Below are positions 16,476 through 23,916 of a DNA stretch of 36,887 bases, in pieces. The stretch covers positions 1 to 36,887 of the forward strand of contig JAGBCX010000004.1 of NCBI GenBank assembly GCA_017937805.1, written 5' to 3'. This DNA is from Alistipes sp. Its GTDB lineage: Bacteria; Bacteroidota; Bacteroidia; Bacteroidales; Rikenellaceae. How positions within the stretch are numbered: position 1 is the first letter of the stretch; every line of letters starts with the position of its first letter. The notes beneath the pieces are model-generated. The model did not search any database. It saw nothing but the letters and a program-made list of their open reading frames with translations, and was not told the DNA's origin. Both the position numbers and the translations under genes were made by a program.

Positions 16476-17654
16476 CTAATCGGCTCGGCGAAGTGTCAGT
16501 TCTGTAATCTCGGGCGGTGCGCCTATACGAAGATGAAATCCCACACTACCCACGCCATCAGTGATATAGAGATGGCTATTTTGCTCCTTGTAATGACCAC
16601 TCCACTCCTTGTACATCAGCTGTGCAGGCGAAAATTCGCACCCTCCGATGCGAAACTTCATCTGCATAGCGTGAACATGCCCCGACAGTACCAAATCGCC
16701 ATATCCAAGGGCTGATATCTTACGCCACAACTGTGGCATGTGCGATACCGAGATATTGAACTTATCGCGCGGAACACCCTCATATATTGGTCGCAGGTCG
16801 AGCGAGTCGGCAACACTTGCCGAATGGCGATGTTCGAGCAACTCATGCGAAAAGCCTATACCGGTCAAAGTCAACGAGTCCTCACCTCGCACTACGCTCT
16901 CAGTGCTATCATCAATAACACGCCACCCCATCTGCGCAATGCGCTCTTTCAGTCGGCGAGTATTCTCCTCTAAGGGTAGCGCCACCGTATCGCGGACATA
17001 TACACCCGTGTCGTGGTTGCCAAGTACCGCAACAACTCCGTCACGAGATTTTATCCCACCTAAAACAGTTTGCAATTCGGGGGATAGCTCTTCGTAGCTG
17101 ACATTTACCAAATCTCCGCCAAAAACGACCAAATCGACATCGAGCGAATTTATTTGTTCGACCAAATTGCGACACATCTCCGTAACCGAAGTTATTGCGC
17201 CAATATGCAAATCTGAAAAGAACGCTATGCGGTAGCCATCAAACGCTTCGGGAAGTCGTGCCGAGAGAATTTCGGTACTCTTAACAGTAAGCTCCTTGCG
17301 TGTGCGCACCACACCGACAAGCAACACACAAGCAACAATCGTGCAGAGCGACACGCCGACAACCCATTTAGCATAGCAATTTTTAACAATCAGAATACCG
17401 GCATATAACGCAAGACGAGATAGCGATAACAGAGTGTATATTGTTATGAGCCACATTGTTGACACCATGCTCGGCTTGTCGCTGAGGTACATCATTGCGA
17501 CCGCTACATAGGGCAAGATATTGGCAATAATCAGTATTATCGCCACTGCTCGGCGTACCCACACACGAGGACAAGGCGATACGTATCTGCGATACGCCAC
17601 CCAATCTGCCCATACGAGAAGCAGTGATAATACAAGAATTGCAACAATAAACAT
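16476..17654 (-). CDS. Membrane-anchored metallophosphoesterase (calcineurin-like, YkuE/YaeI type)
   Basis: 392 residues. Three to four N-terminal transmembrane segments within about residues 1-125 precede a calcineurin-like phosphoesterase domain. All metal-binding motifs are present: AFFSDLHIGA (DxH), VFGGDLVN (GDxx), AVLGNHDTG (GNHD) and VLSGHVHAMQM (GHxH). Proteins of this layout often act on lipid-linked phosphates at the membrane; the substrate here is unknown. It follows the DUF4491 gene with a 6-bp gap and is probably co-transcribed with it. Confidence 0.9.
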   Translation of the reverse strand: MFIVAILVLSLLLVWADWVAYRRYVSPCPRVWVRRAVAIILIIANILPYVAVAMMYLSDKPSMVSTMWLITIYTLLSLSRLALYAGILIVKNCYAKWVVGVSLCTIVACVLLVGVVRTRKELTVKSTEILSARLPEAFDGYRIAFFSDLHIGAITSVTEMCRNLVEQINSLDVDLVVFGGDLVNVSYEELSPELQTVLGGIKSRDGVVAVLGNHDTGVYVRDTVALPLEENTRRLKERIAQMGWRVIDDSTESVVRGEDSLTLTGIGFSHELLEHRHSASVADSLDLRPIYEGVPRDKFNISVSHMPQLWRKISALGYGDLVLSGHVHAMQMKFRIGGCEFSPAQLMYKEWSGHYKEQNSHLYITDGVGSVGFHLRIGAPPEITELTLRRAD

Positions 17655-17660
17655 GTTCTT

Positions 17661-17954
17661 CTACTCTTTGCGTTTCGGATTCTTTGGAAACCACCCCTTG
17701 CGCACCCTCTCTCGTTGCTCAAACAACTCTTTGATGCTCCAAAACGATGATGCTCCGACAACGGCCAAAAGTGTTGACCACAAAACATCTGCCACAAGTA
17801 GCGATGCTATTGTGGCGAGAATACCGACCAAGCAGAATACCCACCAGCATTTTACCCCGAAATAGTACTCACTTTTGATTACAATCGGGTGAAATAGTCC
17901 GATGATAAAGAATGTAGCAATGCCGATAATTATTCCCGTGAAATAGAACTCCAT
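17661..17954 (-). CDS. DUF4491 family small membrane protein
   Basis: 97 residues with three hydrophobic helices (YFTGIIIGIATFFIIGLFHP, WWVFCLVGILATIASLLV, LLAVVGASSFWSI). The polar C-terminal signature KELFEQRERVRKGWFPKNPKR is typical of DUF4491 proteins, which are common in Bacteroidales and have no known function. A TATATTTG box on the minus strand at 17992-17985 is a fitting promoter. First gene of the minus-strand run that continues into the export operon. Confidence 0.88.
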   Translation of the reverse strand: MEFYFTGIIIGIATFFIIGLFHPIVIKSEYYFGVKCWWVFCLVGILATIASLLVADVLWSTLLAVVGASSFWSIKELFEQRERVRKGWFPKNPKRKE

Positions 17955-17984
17955 AATTCTCTTATTTTACTGCTTTTTACTGCG

Positions 17985-17992
17985 CAAATATA
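17985..17992 (-). promoter_or_regulatory. -7 box of the DUF4491/metallophosphoesterase operon
   Basis: TATATTTG on the minus strand, a full TAnnTTTG match, about 30 bp before the DUF4491 ATG. No clear TTTG at the -33 position. Confidence 0.55.
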
Positions 17993-17995
17993 ACG

Positions 17996-18027
17996 AAAAA
18001 GTGGCAACTATATTGCAAGTTGCCACT
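17996..18027 (-). terminator. Intrinsic terminator of the sigma-factor operon
   Basis: Perfect 10-bp arms AGTGGCAACT (18000-18009) and AGTTGCCACT (18018-18027), loop of 8, followed on the minus strand by TTTT. It lies just past the LTXXQ gene stop. Confidence 0.85.
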
Positions 18028-18056
18028 CTTAAAGAGTAAACTTTTCAACAAATCAA

Positions 18057-18551
18057 CTATTTCGCTGTTGCAGAGTCCATTGTTGCAGCTGTTGCGCGAT
18101 ATTTCATGATTTTGCTCGCCTCGCGAGAGATCTTTTCGTCAACACGATACAACTTCATAACCTGCATAGGCTCAATAACCTCGGCGAATATCATCAGGTA
18201 TCGTTGTTTTACCGTAGAGGTCAAAATCTGGTTAGCCAGACGAGCCGATACAACCTTCAAGGCATTCTCGTTGGTAATTTGCTCCTTTTTCATACGGGCA
18301 TCTCTATTCATGCTCGTAACTCGCTGAATCTCTTGGCGAAACTTACGATACACAGGATCGAACTTCTCAAATTGCTCATCGGAGAGCGTCAATTCTGTCT
18401 TCAATAGCTCCAAACGAGTCTGCATCAACTGCTCTCGTTTCTCTTTTGCCGCAGCCTTTTGTTCATCTGTTACTTTTGGTCCCTCTTGTGCAAATGCATC
18501 TTGCGCAAATATGGCGGCAACGGCCACTAACAAAACAAAAATCCTCTTCAT
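18057..18551 (-). CDS. Periplasmic Spy/CpxP-like (LTXXQ-type) protein
   Basis: 164 residues. A signal peptide (MKRIFVLLVAVAAIFA..AFA) is followed by an all-helical, highly charged mature part. LTLSDEQFEKFDPVYRKFRQEI resembles the LTxxQ repeat region of Spy, CpxP and CnrX-like proteins. In Bacteroidetes such genes often follow an ECF sigma factor and a small membrane protein, as here, and are thought to serve in envelope-stress or metal sensing. It is the last gene of the three-gene operon and ends at a strong terminator. Specific ligand not predictable. Confidence 0.7.
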   Translation of the reverse strand: MKRIFVLLVAVAAIFAQDAFAQEGPKVTDEQKAAAKEKREQLMQTRLELLKTELTLSDEQFEKFDPVYRKFRQEIQRVTSMNRDARMKKEQITNENALKVVSARLANQILTSTVKQRYLMIFAEVIEPMQVMKLYRVDEKISREASKIMKYRATAATMDSATAK

Positions 18552-18589
18552 AACTAATATTCCTTATAACAGGTTTAACAAAATCTCAT

Positions 18590-18916
18590 TTACAACTGAT
18601 TCTCCTCTTCGAGATAGTATCCGCTATCCACCGATAAGTCATAGATAATCTCGTCCGAGGCACTCTTCATCTCGGCAATCAACTCTTCCATGGGCGACAT
18701 AGATCTAAATACATCATCGTAATACCTCACAAATCCGATTATTCCGACTACAACTACCGCCGCCACAGCCATTGCGCTCACCCATCGCCACTGCACCTTG
18801 TGCGAGCGATTTACCGCAGGGCGAGCAACCTCTCGCACCGCCATCTTGGCGCGATACTTTGCCAGCTCTATTGCACCCTCCTCAACCTTGTAGGGCATCT
18901 GATTCATCTCTTTCAT
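18590..18916 (-). CDS. Small single-pass membrane protein, putative anti-sigma factor
   Basis: 108 residues from the ATG at 18916; the frame could open three codons earlier at a TTG that overlaps the sigma gene. The N-terminal cytoplasmic part of about 45 residues is basic. One transmembrane helix (WVSAMAVAAVVVVGIIGFV) and an acidic exported tail (DEIIYDLSVDSGYYLEEENQ) follow. The start lies 2 bp after the stop of the ECF sigma gene, the classic place for an anti-sigma factor. There is no zinc (HxxxCxxC) motif, so the role is inferred from topology and position only. Confidence 0.7.
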   Translation of the reverse strand: MKEMNQMPYKVEEGAIELAKYRAKMAVREVARPAVNRSHKVQWRWVSAMAVAAVVVVGIIGFVRYYDDVFRSMSPMEELIAEMKSASDEIIYDLSVDSGYYLEEENQL

Positions 18917-18918
18917 AA

Positions 18919-19476
18919 TCAACAATCTATCTCAATAACTCTAACCTGTTCCCTAATCTTTTTAACCGCGTAATGATAGTTCGTTTTCAGGGTTGAAACA
19001 CTCTGTCCCGTTACCTGCGAAATCTCCTCGAACGACAACTCATCGTAGTAGCGCATATTGAACACCAACCTCTGCTTGGTTGGCAGTGCCAAAATAGCCT
19101 TTTGTAGTCGCACCACAATCTCATCTGCCGAAGGCTCAACCTCGTGTTCAAAGGTTGCCAACAAATCGCCTCGCACAGAGTCGAGTGGCGAGAAGGCCCA
19201 TTTTTTATGCCTACGCAACGCATTTATGGCCAAATTTGTCGCAATCTTATACAACCACGAAATCAAAGAGCTCTCCGTATCTCCGCGAAAGTTCGAAATC
19301 GAGACATAGGCTCGTACAAAAGTCTCTTGCAAGACATCTTCCGCCTCCTCGTGCTGTACGACCATACGACGGATATGCCAATAGAGCCTGTCACCATACT
19401 GCTCAATCAGCTGGTCGAACGCATCGACCGCATTGCTCCTCAATTGAGCAATCAACTCCGCACTTCTCTCCTCCAT
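18919..19476 (-). CDS. ECF-type RNA polymerase sigma factor (sigma-70 family)
   Basis: 185 residues. Region 2 spans about 20-90 with FDQLIEQYGDRLYWHIRRMV, EDVLQETFVRAYVSI and SWLYKIATNLAINALRRHKK. Region 4 spans about 125-180 with LPTKQRLVFNMRYYDELSFEE and QVTGQSVSTLKTNYHYAVKKI. This is the RpoE/SigW-like group. It leads an operon with a putative anti-sigma factor and an LTXXQ protein, so it probably answers an envelope signal. It is divergent from the large repeat lipoprotein gene across 191 bp, making that gene a possible target. Confidence 0.93.
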   Translation of the reverse strand: MEERSAELIAQLRSNAVDAFDQLIEQYGDRLYWHIRRMVVQHEEAEDVLQETFVRAYVSISNFRGDTESSLISWLYKIATNLAINALRRHKKWAFSPLDSVRGDLLATFEHEVEPSADEIVVRLQKAILALPTKQRLVFNMRYYDELSFEEISQVTGQSVSTLKTNYHYAVKKIREQVRVIEIDC

Positions 19477-19534
19477 GTACCCGGGTTCACTTAGATAGAT
19501 GCAACTTTTCGCAAAAGGTTAAATCTTCTATCGA

Positions 19535-19542
19535 CAAAAATA
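19535..19542 (-). promoter_or_regulatory. Candidate -7 box of the sigma-factor operon
   Basis: TATTTTTG on the minus strand matches TAnnTTTG, about 58 bp upstream of the ATG. It lies in an AT-rich stretch, so a chance match is possible. Confidence 0.4.
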
Positions 19543-19584
19543 GTATTTTTTTTCTAATTATTTTATAAATAAAATATTTTTTCG

Positions 19585-19592
19585 TAAATTTG
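19585..19592 (+). promoter_or_regulatory. -7 box of the repeat lipoprotein gene
   Basis: TAAATTTG matches TAnnTTTG fully. The leader to the ATG at 19668 would be about 70 nt and contains nothing I can fold convincingly. Confidence 0.55.
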
Positions 19593-19667
19593 CCGCGGTG
19601 TGTATATTTATGCAAATACGATAATTTTTGTAAAGCAAAATTAATATTAACCAAATCTAAAAAAACA

Positions 19668-22600
19668 ATGAAAAATTTGATGAAAATTTTCATGGCGGTT
19701 ATGGCCGGAGTGTTTGCACTCTCTTGCGTAACCGACACAACCGAGGACCTTGCTATCGAATTTGGCAAGGGGGAGGGTGATCACATCACCAAGCTTCCTC
19801 TTTCATTGGAGCAGTCGCGTACTCAACTCGATGAGAAAGCCGGCGATTTGTACCCTGTTGTTTGGAGCGAGAACGATGCTATCGCAGTAAATGGTGTAGC
19901 ATCTATGCCTCTCGTAGCCGAGCAGGCGGGTAGCTCTTCTGCAGTATTCTCGTTGTTGGGCGAGCTTGAGCGCCCTTTCAACGTGGTTTATCCTGCACCG
20001 GCTGCAGATGTAGAGTCTGCAACCGAAGGACTCTATCCTGTTACCTTCCTTGCAACACAGGAGTATGTAAGCAACTCATTCTGCAATGGCGCAGCCCCTA
20101 TGTATGGCTATGCTGCAGCAGTTGGCGACAAAATTGAGATGCATCACCTTGCAGGTGTTCTTCGCTTGGCTGTTAAGGGTAATGGCGAGGCTATCACCAA
20201 GCTCGTAGTGAAGGCTCAGAGTGGAAAAATCGCAGGTAACTTCGATGTTAATTGCAAAACTGGCGAGTTGACACCACATCGCGGTGCAAGCAACACTGTA
20301 ACTATGCCTATCGAGAGTGGTTTGACACTCGGTGCAGAGGCTACACACTTCTATGTTGCTATTCCTGCAGGTCTTCATGGAGTTCTCTTCGTGACTCTGC
20401 ACACCGCAACCGACAAGATGACCGTTACTGTAAACAGTGACTTGAAGCCTGTTGTTGCAGGTTCTGTTCGCGAGTTCAAGGAGTTCACCTATGGTCCTAA
20501 CGACATAAATACCGATGGTGATATCTTTGAGATTGACGGTGTTGATGCTTTGATGCAGTTTGCAACACTCTCTCAGGACTTCCACCCTTACACCGTAGCC
20601 GAGGTTACAGCAGACATCGATATGACCGGTATTGATTGGACTCCAATCGAGAACTTCAACGGCTACACCTTCAATGGTAACGACTTCGAGATTAAGGGCT
20701 TGAATGCACCTTTGTTCGGCACAACAACATCTACCATCAAAAACGTAAATTTGGTTGATGTAAATATCGCATCAAATGGTCGTTTGGTCTTGGGTGCTGT
20801 TGCTTGTGTATCTGACGGTATTACCTTGAACTGTAAGGTTTCGGGTAACATTACAGTCAATAACGCAGACGCAACTATCGCTTCGGGCGCAGATGCCTAT
20901 ACAACCGTAAACTATGGTGGAGTTGTAGGTAGAGCCGGTGGCGATGTTATTAGCTGCGTAAACTTGGCTAATATCACCGTTGAGCAACTTGCTAAGAGCG
21001 ACAACTCTGTTGCTGTTCACCCAATCGTTGGTGGTGTTGTAGGATATTCGGTTGCCGGTTGTGTTACCAACTGCGTAAATGGTAACGAGGCAAAGACCGC
21101 AGGTGCTATCAACTATCACGACACCCACGCTACACAGCTCTATACTCCACACGTTGGAGGTGTTGCAGGTAGTGGTGCATCTGACAATATAGTTGCGTTC
21201 CACAACAACACCAACTATGGCGCTATCGACTTCTTGGCAAATACAGCGGGAACCGGTGAGCTAAGTCGCAATTCGACCACTATCGGAGGTGTTATAGCGT
21301 CGTCTTTCCACAATGTTGAGAACAACGACAACTACGGAACAATCACCGTATCGGGTGGCAAAATCAAGGGCTTTATCTTGGGCGGTGTTGTAGGTACAAC
21401 AACCCCTGATGTTCGATTGTACAACTGCCACAACCATCAGGGTGCAAATATCACTGTTGATAGCGATGTCGCTTTCTGGGCCTTAAATGTAGCAGGAGTT
21501 GTAGGCACATTCTCGGGTAGTGCTTATGTTGATACTTGTACCAACGATGCCCCTATCCATGTGAAGGCTTCGACCGATACAAACGCAACTGCCAACGGCA
21601 GCCAACTCTATCGTGTTGGTGGTGTCATAACCTACGCAAACAACACCGTTAAGAACTGCGAAAATAAGGCAAATGGCGATATCACTGTCGAGGGCAATAT
21701 CACATTGTTGCGTGCAAACAACCAGCCGGGATATGGAGTAGTGGGTGTATTGTGCTATCAAACAACCACTGGTAATGCTACAAACCTTATCAACCGTGGC
21801 GATATCAATGTATATACCAATGTTACCCCTACGGCTACTTGGACCACAACCACTACACACATGACCTACGGAAAGATTGATATCGCAGGTGTTTGTGGAT
21901 ACTGCACACGAGGTAAGTATGACCTCCAAAACTATGGTAATATCACCATCGGTAGAGCCGAGTCTGCAATTTCGATTACCGGAAATGGTCTTCATATCGG
22001 AGGTTTGATGTCTTATGGAGGCGGTGCTTGGAGTGTGTCGAGCCTTAGCAAGAATATCAACAATGGTAAGATTACCATCACCAACGCAACCCTCAATGGA
22101 AAATTCACGCCATCAATTACAGAGAATGCTGGTGAAGATAACGAAAAAACGACTACGAACCCTTGGATCGTTAGCATTGGCGGTGTCTCGGGTTATCCTA
22201 CAGGAAATATCAGCAATAGTACAAACTCGGGCACAATTGATATAACTTCGAATGCTAAATTCTCGTGTGAAACCCGTATTGGTGGCGCAATCGGAGATGT
22301 TGGTGGCGATACATATAAGAACATTAGCAACACCGGTGATGTTACTTTCAGCGGAAACAGTGGAAACTACACTCTCGCTATGGGTGGTATGGCTGGTGCG
22401 AACAAGGTGGGTGGAACATACACAAGTTGTTCTAACAACGGCGTTATTACCCTCACAAAGGGCGCAAAAGCAAACAAGGCTCACTATATTGCAGGCGTAA
22501 TCAGCTACACAGTATCGGGTACAAAACTCGTATCTTGTACAAACAGCACAAAGAGTGGTGTGCAGTATGGAATCGTTGTTCACCAGACATCTTCTACTAC

Positions 22601-23306
22601 GGGCGGAAGTAGTGCGAAACGTATCGGTGGTATCATTGGCCAAGCTGCCAGCCCGCAGTTGACAAATGTATCGAATAGCGCAGGCATCTACCACGATGGC
22701 TATCAGTTGGGTACAGCAGGTCTTTCACTCGGTGGTATCGTTGGTACTTGTTCGGGAACTCCAACAGCAAGTGGAACTATCTCAAATAGTGGCGATATCT
22801 ACTATGCCGGAAGATGTCCAAAATCAAACTTCGGTATTGCTGGTATCTTTGCTACTCCTAGTAATGGAACATATACCTCTGCTACAATTACTAACACCGG
22901 AAATATAACCATTGTGAAGAAGTTTGACGACTTCCTTCCAACCGACAATGGTTCCCACAGATGCGTAGTGGGAGGCATTTGCGGTTACGCTCCAAAAGCG
23001 TTGTCGAATGCAAAGTCGTACTGCACAATCTCGGCTCCAGATTGGAGAGCAGATAGCGGAACAGCCGCAAACAACAACTTCATTGGTGCAATTCAGGGTA
23101 TAAATACCCCAACAAACCACATCACAAAGTGCCATGTGGGAGGTACTTTCATCATTAGCAATGACGAAACTCCGGGCGAGCTCAACGCATCGAACTACGC
23201 TACTTATCTAATAGGTGGTAATGTCATAACTTCGGCAACAGCCAAGACTCAGGAGTGCGGATTTATTACCTCGATTGATGATACTACACCAGAGTATGCA
23301 GAGTAA
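19668..23306 (+). CDS. Large surface lipoprotein: fimbrillin-like N-terminus plus beta-helix repeats
   Basis: 1212 residues from the ATG at 19668; the frame opens earlier, but the lipoprotein signal MKNLMKIFMAVMAGVFALSC starts here. After the lipobox Cys, residues about 35-280 resemble fimbrillin-like domains (SRTQLDEKAGDLYPVVWSEN, DAIAVNG). From about 415 to 1110 there are about 18 degenerate repeats of 30-50 residues, each with an (I/V/L)(G/A)GV(V/I)G core and a later NxG(D/T/A)I. This GLUG-like pattern predicts a right-handed beta-solenoid. It is probably exported to the outer-membrane surface as an adhesin or binding protein; the ligand is unknown. A 42-residue peptide gene follows 41 bp downstream in the same transcript. 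Confidence 0.8.
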   Translation: MKNLMKIFMAVMAGVFALSCVTDTTEDLAIEFGKGEGDHITKLPLSLEQSRTQLDEKAGDLYPVVWSENDAIAVNGVASMPLVAEQAGSSSAVFSLLGELERPFNVVYPAPAADVESATEGLYPVTFLATQEYVSNSFCNGAAPMYGYAAAVGDKIEMHHLAGVLRLAVKGNGEAITKLVVKAQSGKIAGNFDVNCKTGELTPHRGASNTVTMPIESGLTLGAEATHFYVAIPAGLHGVLFVTLHTATDKMTVTVNSDLKPVVAGSVREFKEFTYGPNDINTDGDIFEIDGVDALMQFATLSQDFHPYTVAEVTADIDMTGIDWTPIENFNGYTFNGNDFEIKGLNAPLFGTTTSTIKNVNLVDVNIASNGRLVLGAVACVSDGITLNCKVSGNITVNNADATIASGADAYTTVNYGGVVGRAGGDVISCVNLANITVEQLAKSDNSVAVHPIVGGVVGYSVAGCVTNCVNGNEAKTAGAINYHDTHATQLYTPHVGGVAGSGASDNIVAFHNNTNYGAIDFLANTAGTGELSRNSTTIGGVIASSFHNVENNDNYGTITVSGGKIKGFILGGVVGTTTPDVRLYNCHNHQGANITVDSDVAFWALNVAGVVGTFSGSAYVDTCTNDAPIHVKASTDTNATANGSQLYRVGGVITYANNTVKNCENKANGDITVEGNITLLRANNQPGYGVVGVLCYQTTTGNATNLINRGDINVYTNVTPTATWTTTTTHMTYGKIDIAGVCGYCTRGKYDLQNYGNITIGRAESAISITGNGLHIGGLMSYGGGAWSVSSLSKNINNGKITITNATLNGKFTPSITENAGEDNEKTTTNPWIVSIGGVSGYPTGNISNSTNSGTIDITSNAKFSCETRIGGAIGDVGGDTYKNISNTGDVTFSGNSGNYTLAMGGMAGANKVGGTYTSCSNNGVITLTKGAKANKAHYIAGVISYTVSGTKLVSCTNSTKSGVQYGIVVHQTSSTTGGSSAKRIGGIIGQAASPQLTNVSNSAGIYHDGYQLGTAGLSLGGIVGTCSGTPTASGTISNSGDIYYAGRCPKSNFGIAGIFATPSNGTYTSATITNTGNITIVKKFDDFLPTDNGSHRCVVGGICGYAPKALSNAKSYCTISAPDWRADSGTAANNNFIGAIQGINTPTNHITKCHVGGTFIISNDETPGELNASNYATYLIGGNVITSATAKTQECGFITSIDDTTPEYAE

Positions 23307-23347
23307 GCAAACAGAATAGTGAAACGATAAAAAAAAGATTGAAGATT

Positions 23348-23476
23348 ATGAAAAAGATATTTTTGAGCTATTCTGCTCCAGAGGTTGAAATTTACGAGGT
23401 AGTCGCTGAGCGCGGCTACGGAGATAGCGCTTTGCTTCCAAGCTTCGGCTCGGAACAAGACGAGTTTATTTACTAA
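23348..23476 (+). CDS. 42-residue peptide of unknown function
   Basis: Short gene starting MKKIFLSYSAPEVEIYEVVA and ending GSEQDEFIY, preceded by an A/G-rich stretch. It has no signal peptide and no membrane helix. It has a basic, hydrophobic start, a PEVE-type core, a Gly/Ser-rich middle and an acidic end. It lies 41 bp after the repeat lipoprotein and its stop codon is inside the left arm of the operon terminator. From memory, small proteins of similar build (MKK, then a PxxEV core, Gly/Ser-rich, acidic end) occur after surface-protein genes in Bacteroidales, usually unannotated. Function unknown. Confidence 0.65.
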   Translation: MKKIFLSYSAPEVEIYEVVAERGYGDSALLPSFGSEQDEFIY

Positions 23477-23513
23477 AAGAAAGCGGGGTTTTGCCCCGCT
23501 TTCTTTTAGTAAA
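23469..23513 (+). terminator. Very strong terminator hairpin overlapping the peptide stop codon
   Basis: Perfect 20-bp arms (23469-23488 and 23494-23513) with loop TTTTG. The core is AAAGCGGGG / CCCCGCTTT. The left arm contains the last codon and stop of the 42-residue peptide gene. Confidence 0.9.
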
Positions 23514-23745
23514 CGTGTGTTACCTATCCCCCAAACCCCCTTTCTGTAAAGGGGGCTTAATCCTGCAACGCAGGCTTTTCCTCCTTCGCACCTCGGCATA
23601 GTCTGCAAGTAGCCTCTGCTCTCGGTTTGGCGTCGGTTGTCGCTTCGCTCAATTAAGGCTCCCGAAAAGGAGCCTTAATTGATTTTAGGGGCGTTAGAGG
23701 TTATAGGGGTTATAGGAAGTGTCGAAAGAGTTAAGAGTTATTTTT
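23514..23745. other. Gene-free region with three hairpins, possible dispersed intergenic element
   Basis: Three perfect inverted repeats occur in about 150 bp: CCCCCTTT/AAAGGGGG (23536-23555), CCTGC/GCAGG (23562-23574) and a 14-bp stem TCAATTAAGGCTCC/GGAGCCTTAATTGA (23649-23682). A minus-strand reading frame of 119 codons crosses this region and the terminator, but it is not coding in appearance. No gene was found here. Confidence 0.6.
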
Positions 23746-23746
23746 C

Positions 23747-23837
23747 TCTCCTCACTCCTCACTCCTCACTCCTCACTCCTCTCTCCTAACTCCTCACTCC
23801 TCACTCCTCTCTCCTAACTCCTCTCTCCTAACTCCTA
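23747..23837. repeat. Heptanucleotide tandem repeat ACTCCTC-type, 13 units
   Basis: Thirteen units in unbroken 7-bp register, mostly ACTCCTC with interspersed TCTCCTA and one terminal ACTCCTA. Longest array in the window. It is followed within 14 bp by the TTTTCCG array. Confidence 0.95.
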
Positions 23838-23850
23838 ACTAAATTAAAAG

Positions 23851-23885
23851 TTTTCCGTTTTCCGCTTTCCGTTTTCCGTTTAATT
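23851..23885. repeat. Heptanucleotide repeat TTTTCCG x4 + TTTAATT (lspA upstream)
   Basis: Identical in sequence to the rsmA-upstream array at 10921-10955, including the order of the variant unit CTTTCCG and the closing TTTAATT. It stands at the same 3-bp distance from the following -7 box. Confidence 0.95.
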
Positions 23886-23888
23886 GCC

Positions 23889-23896
23889 TATCTTTG
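23889..23896 (+). promoter_or_regulatory. -7 box of lspA
   Basis: TATCTTTG matches TAnnTTTG. The expected start near 23901 leaves a leader of about 16 nt before the ATG at 23917. The -33 position is occupied by the repeat. Confidence 0.65.
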
Positions 23897-23916
23897 CACA
23901 AAGCAAACTTTAAACT

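Noticed and set aside
20076-22694. Several Cys-rich minus-strand frames opposite the repeat lipoprotein
   Set aside because: All are shadows of the repeated GGV/NxG codons on the plus strand.
23249-23608. 119-codon minus-strand frame (MQTMPRCEGG start)
   Set aside because: It runs through a perfect terminator hairpin, the antisense of the peptide gene and an inverted-repeat element. The composition is not protein-like.
23747-23837. CRISPR-like array
   Set aside because: The units are only 7 bp, contiguous and without spacers, and no cas genes are present.
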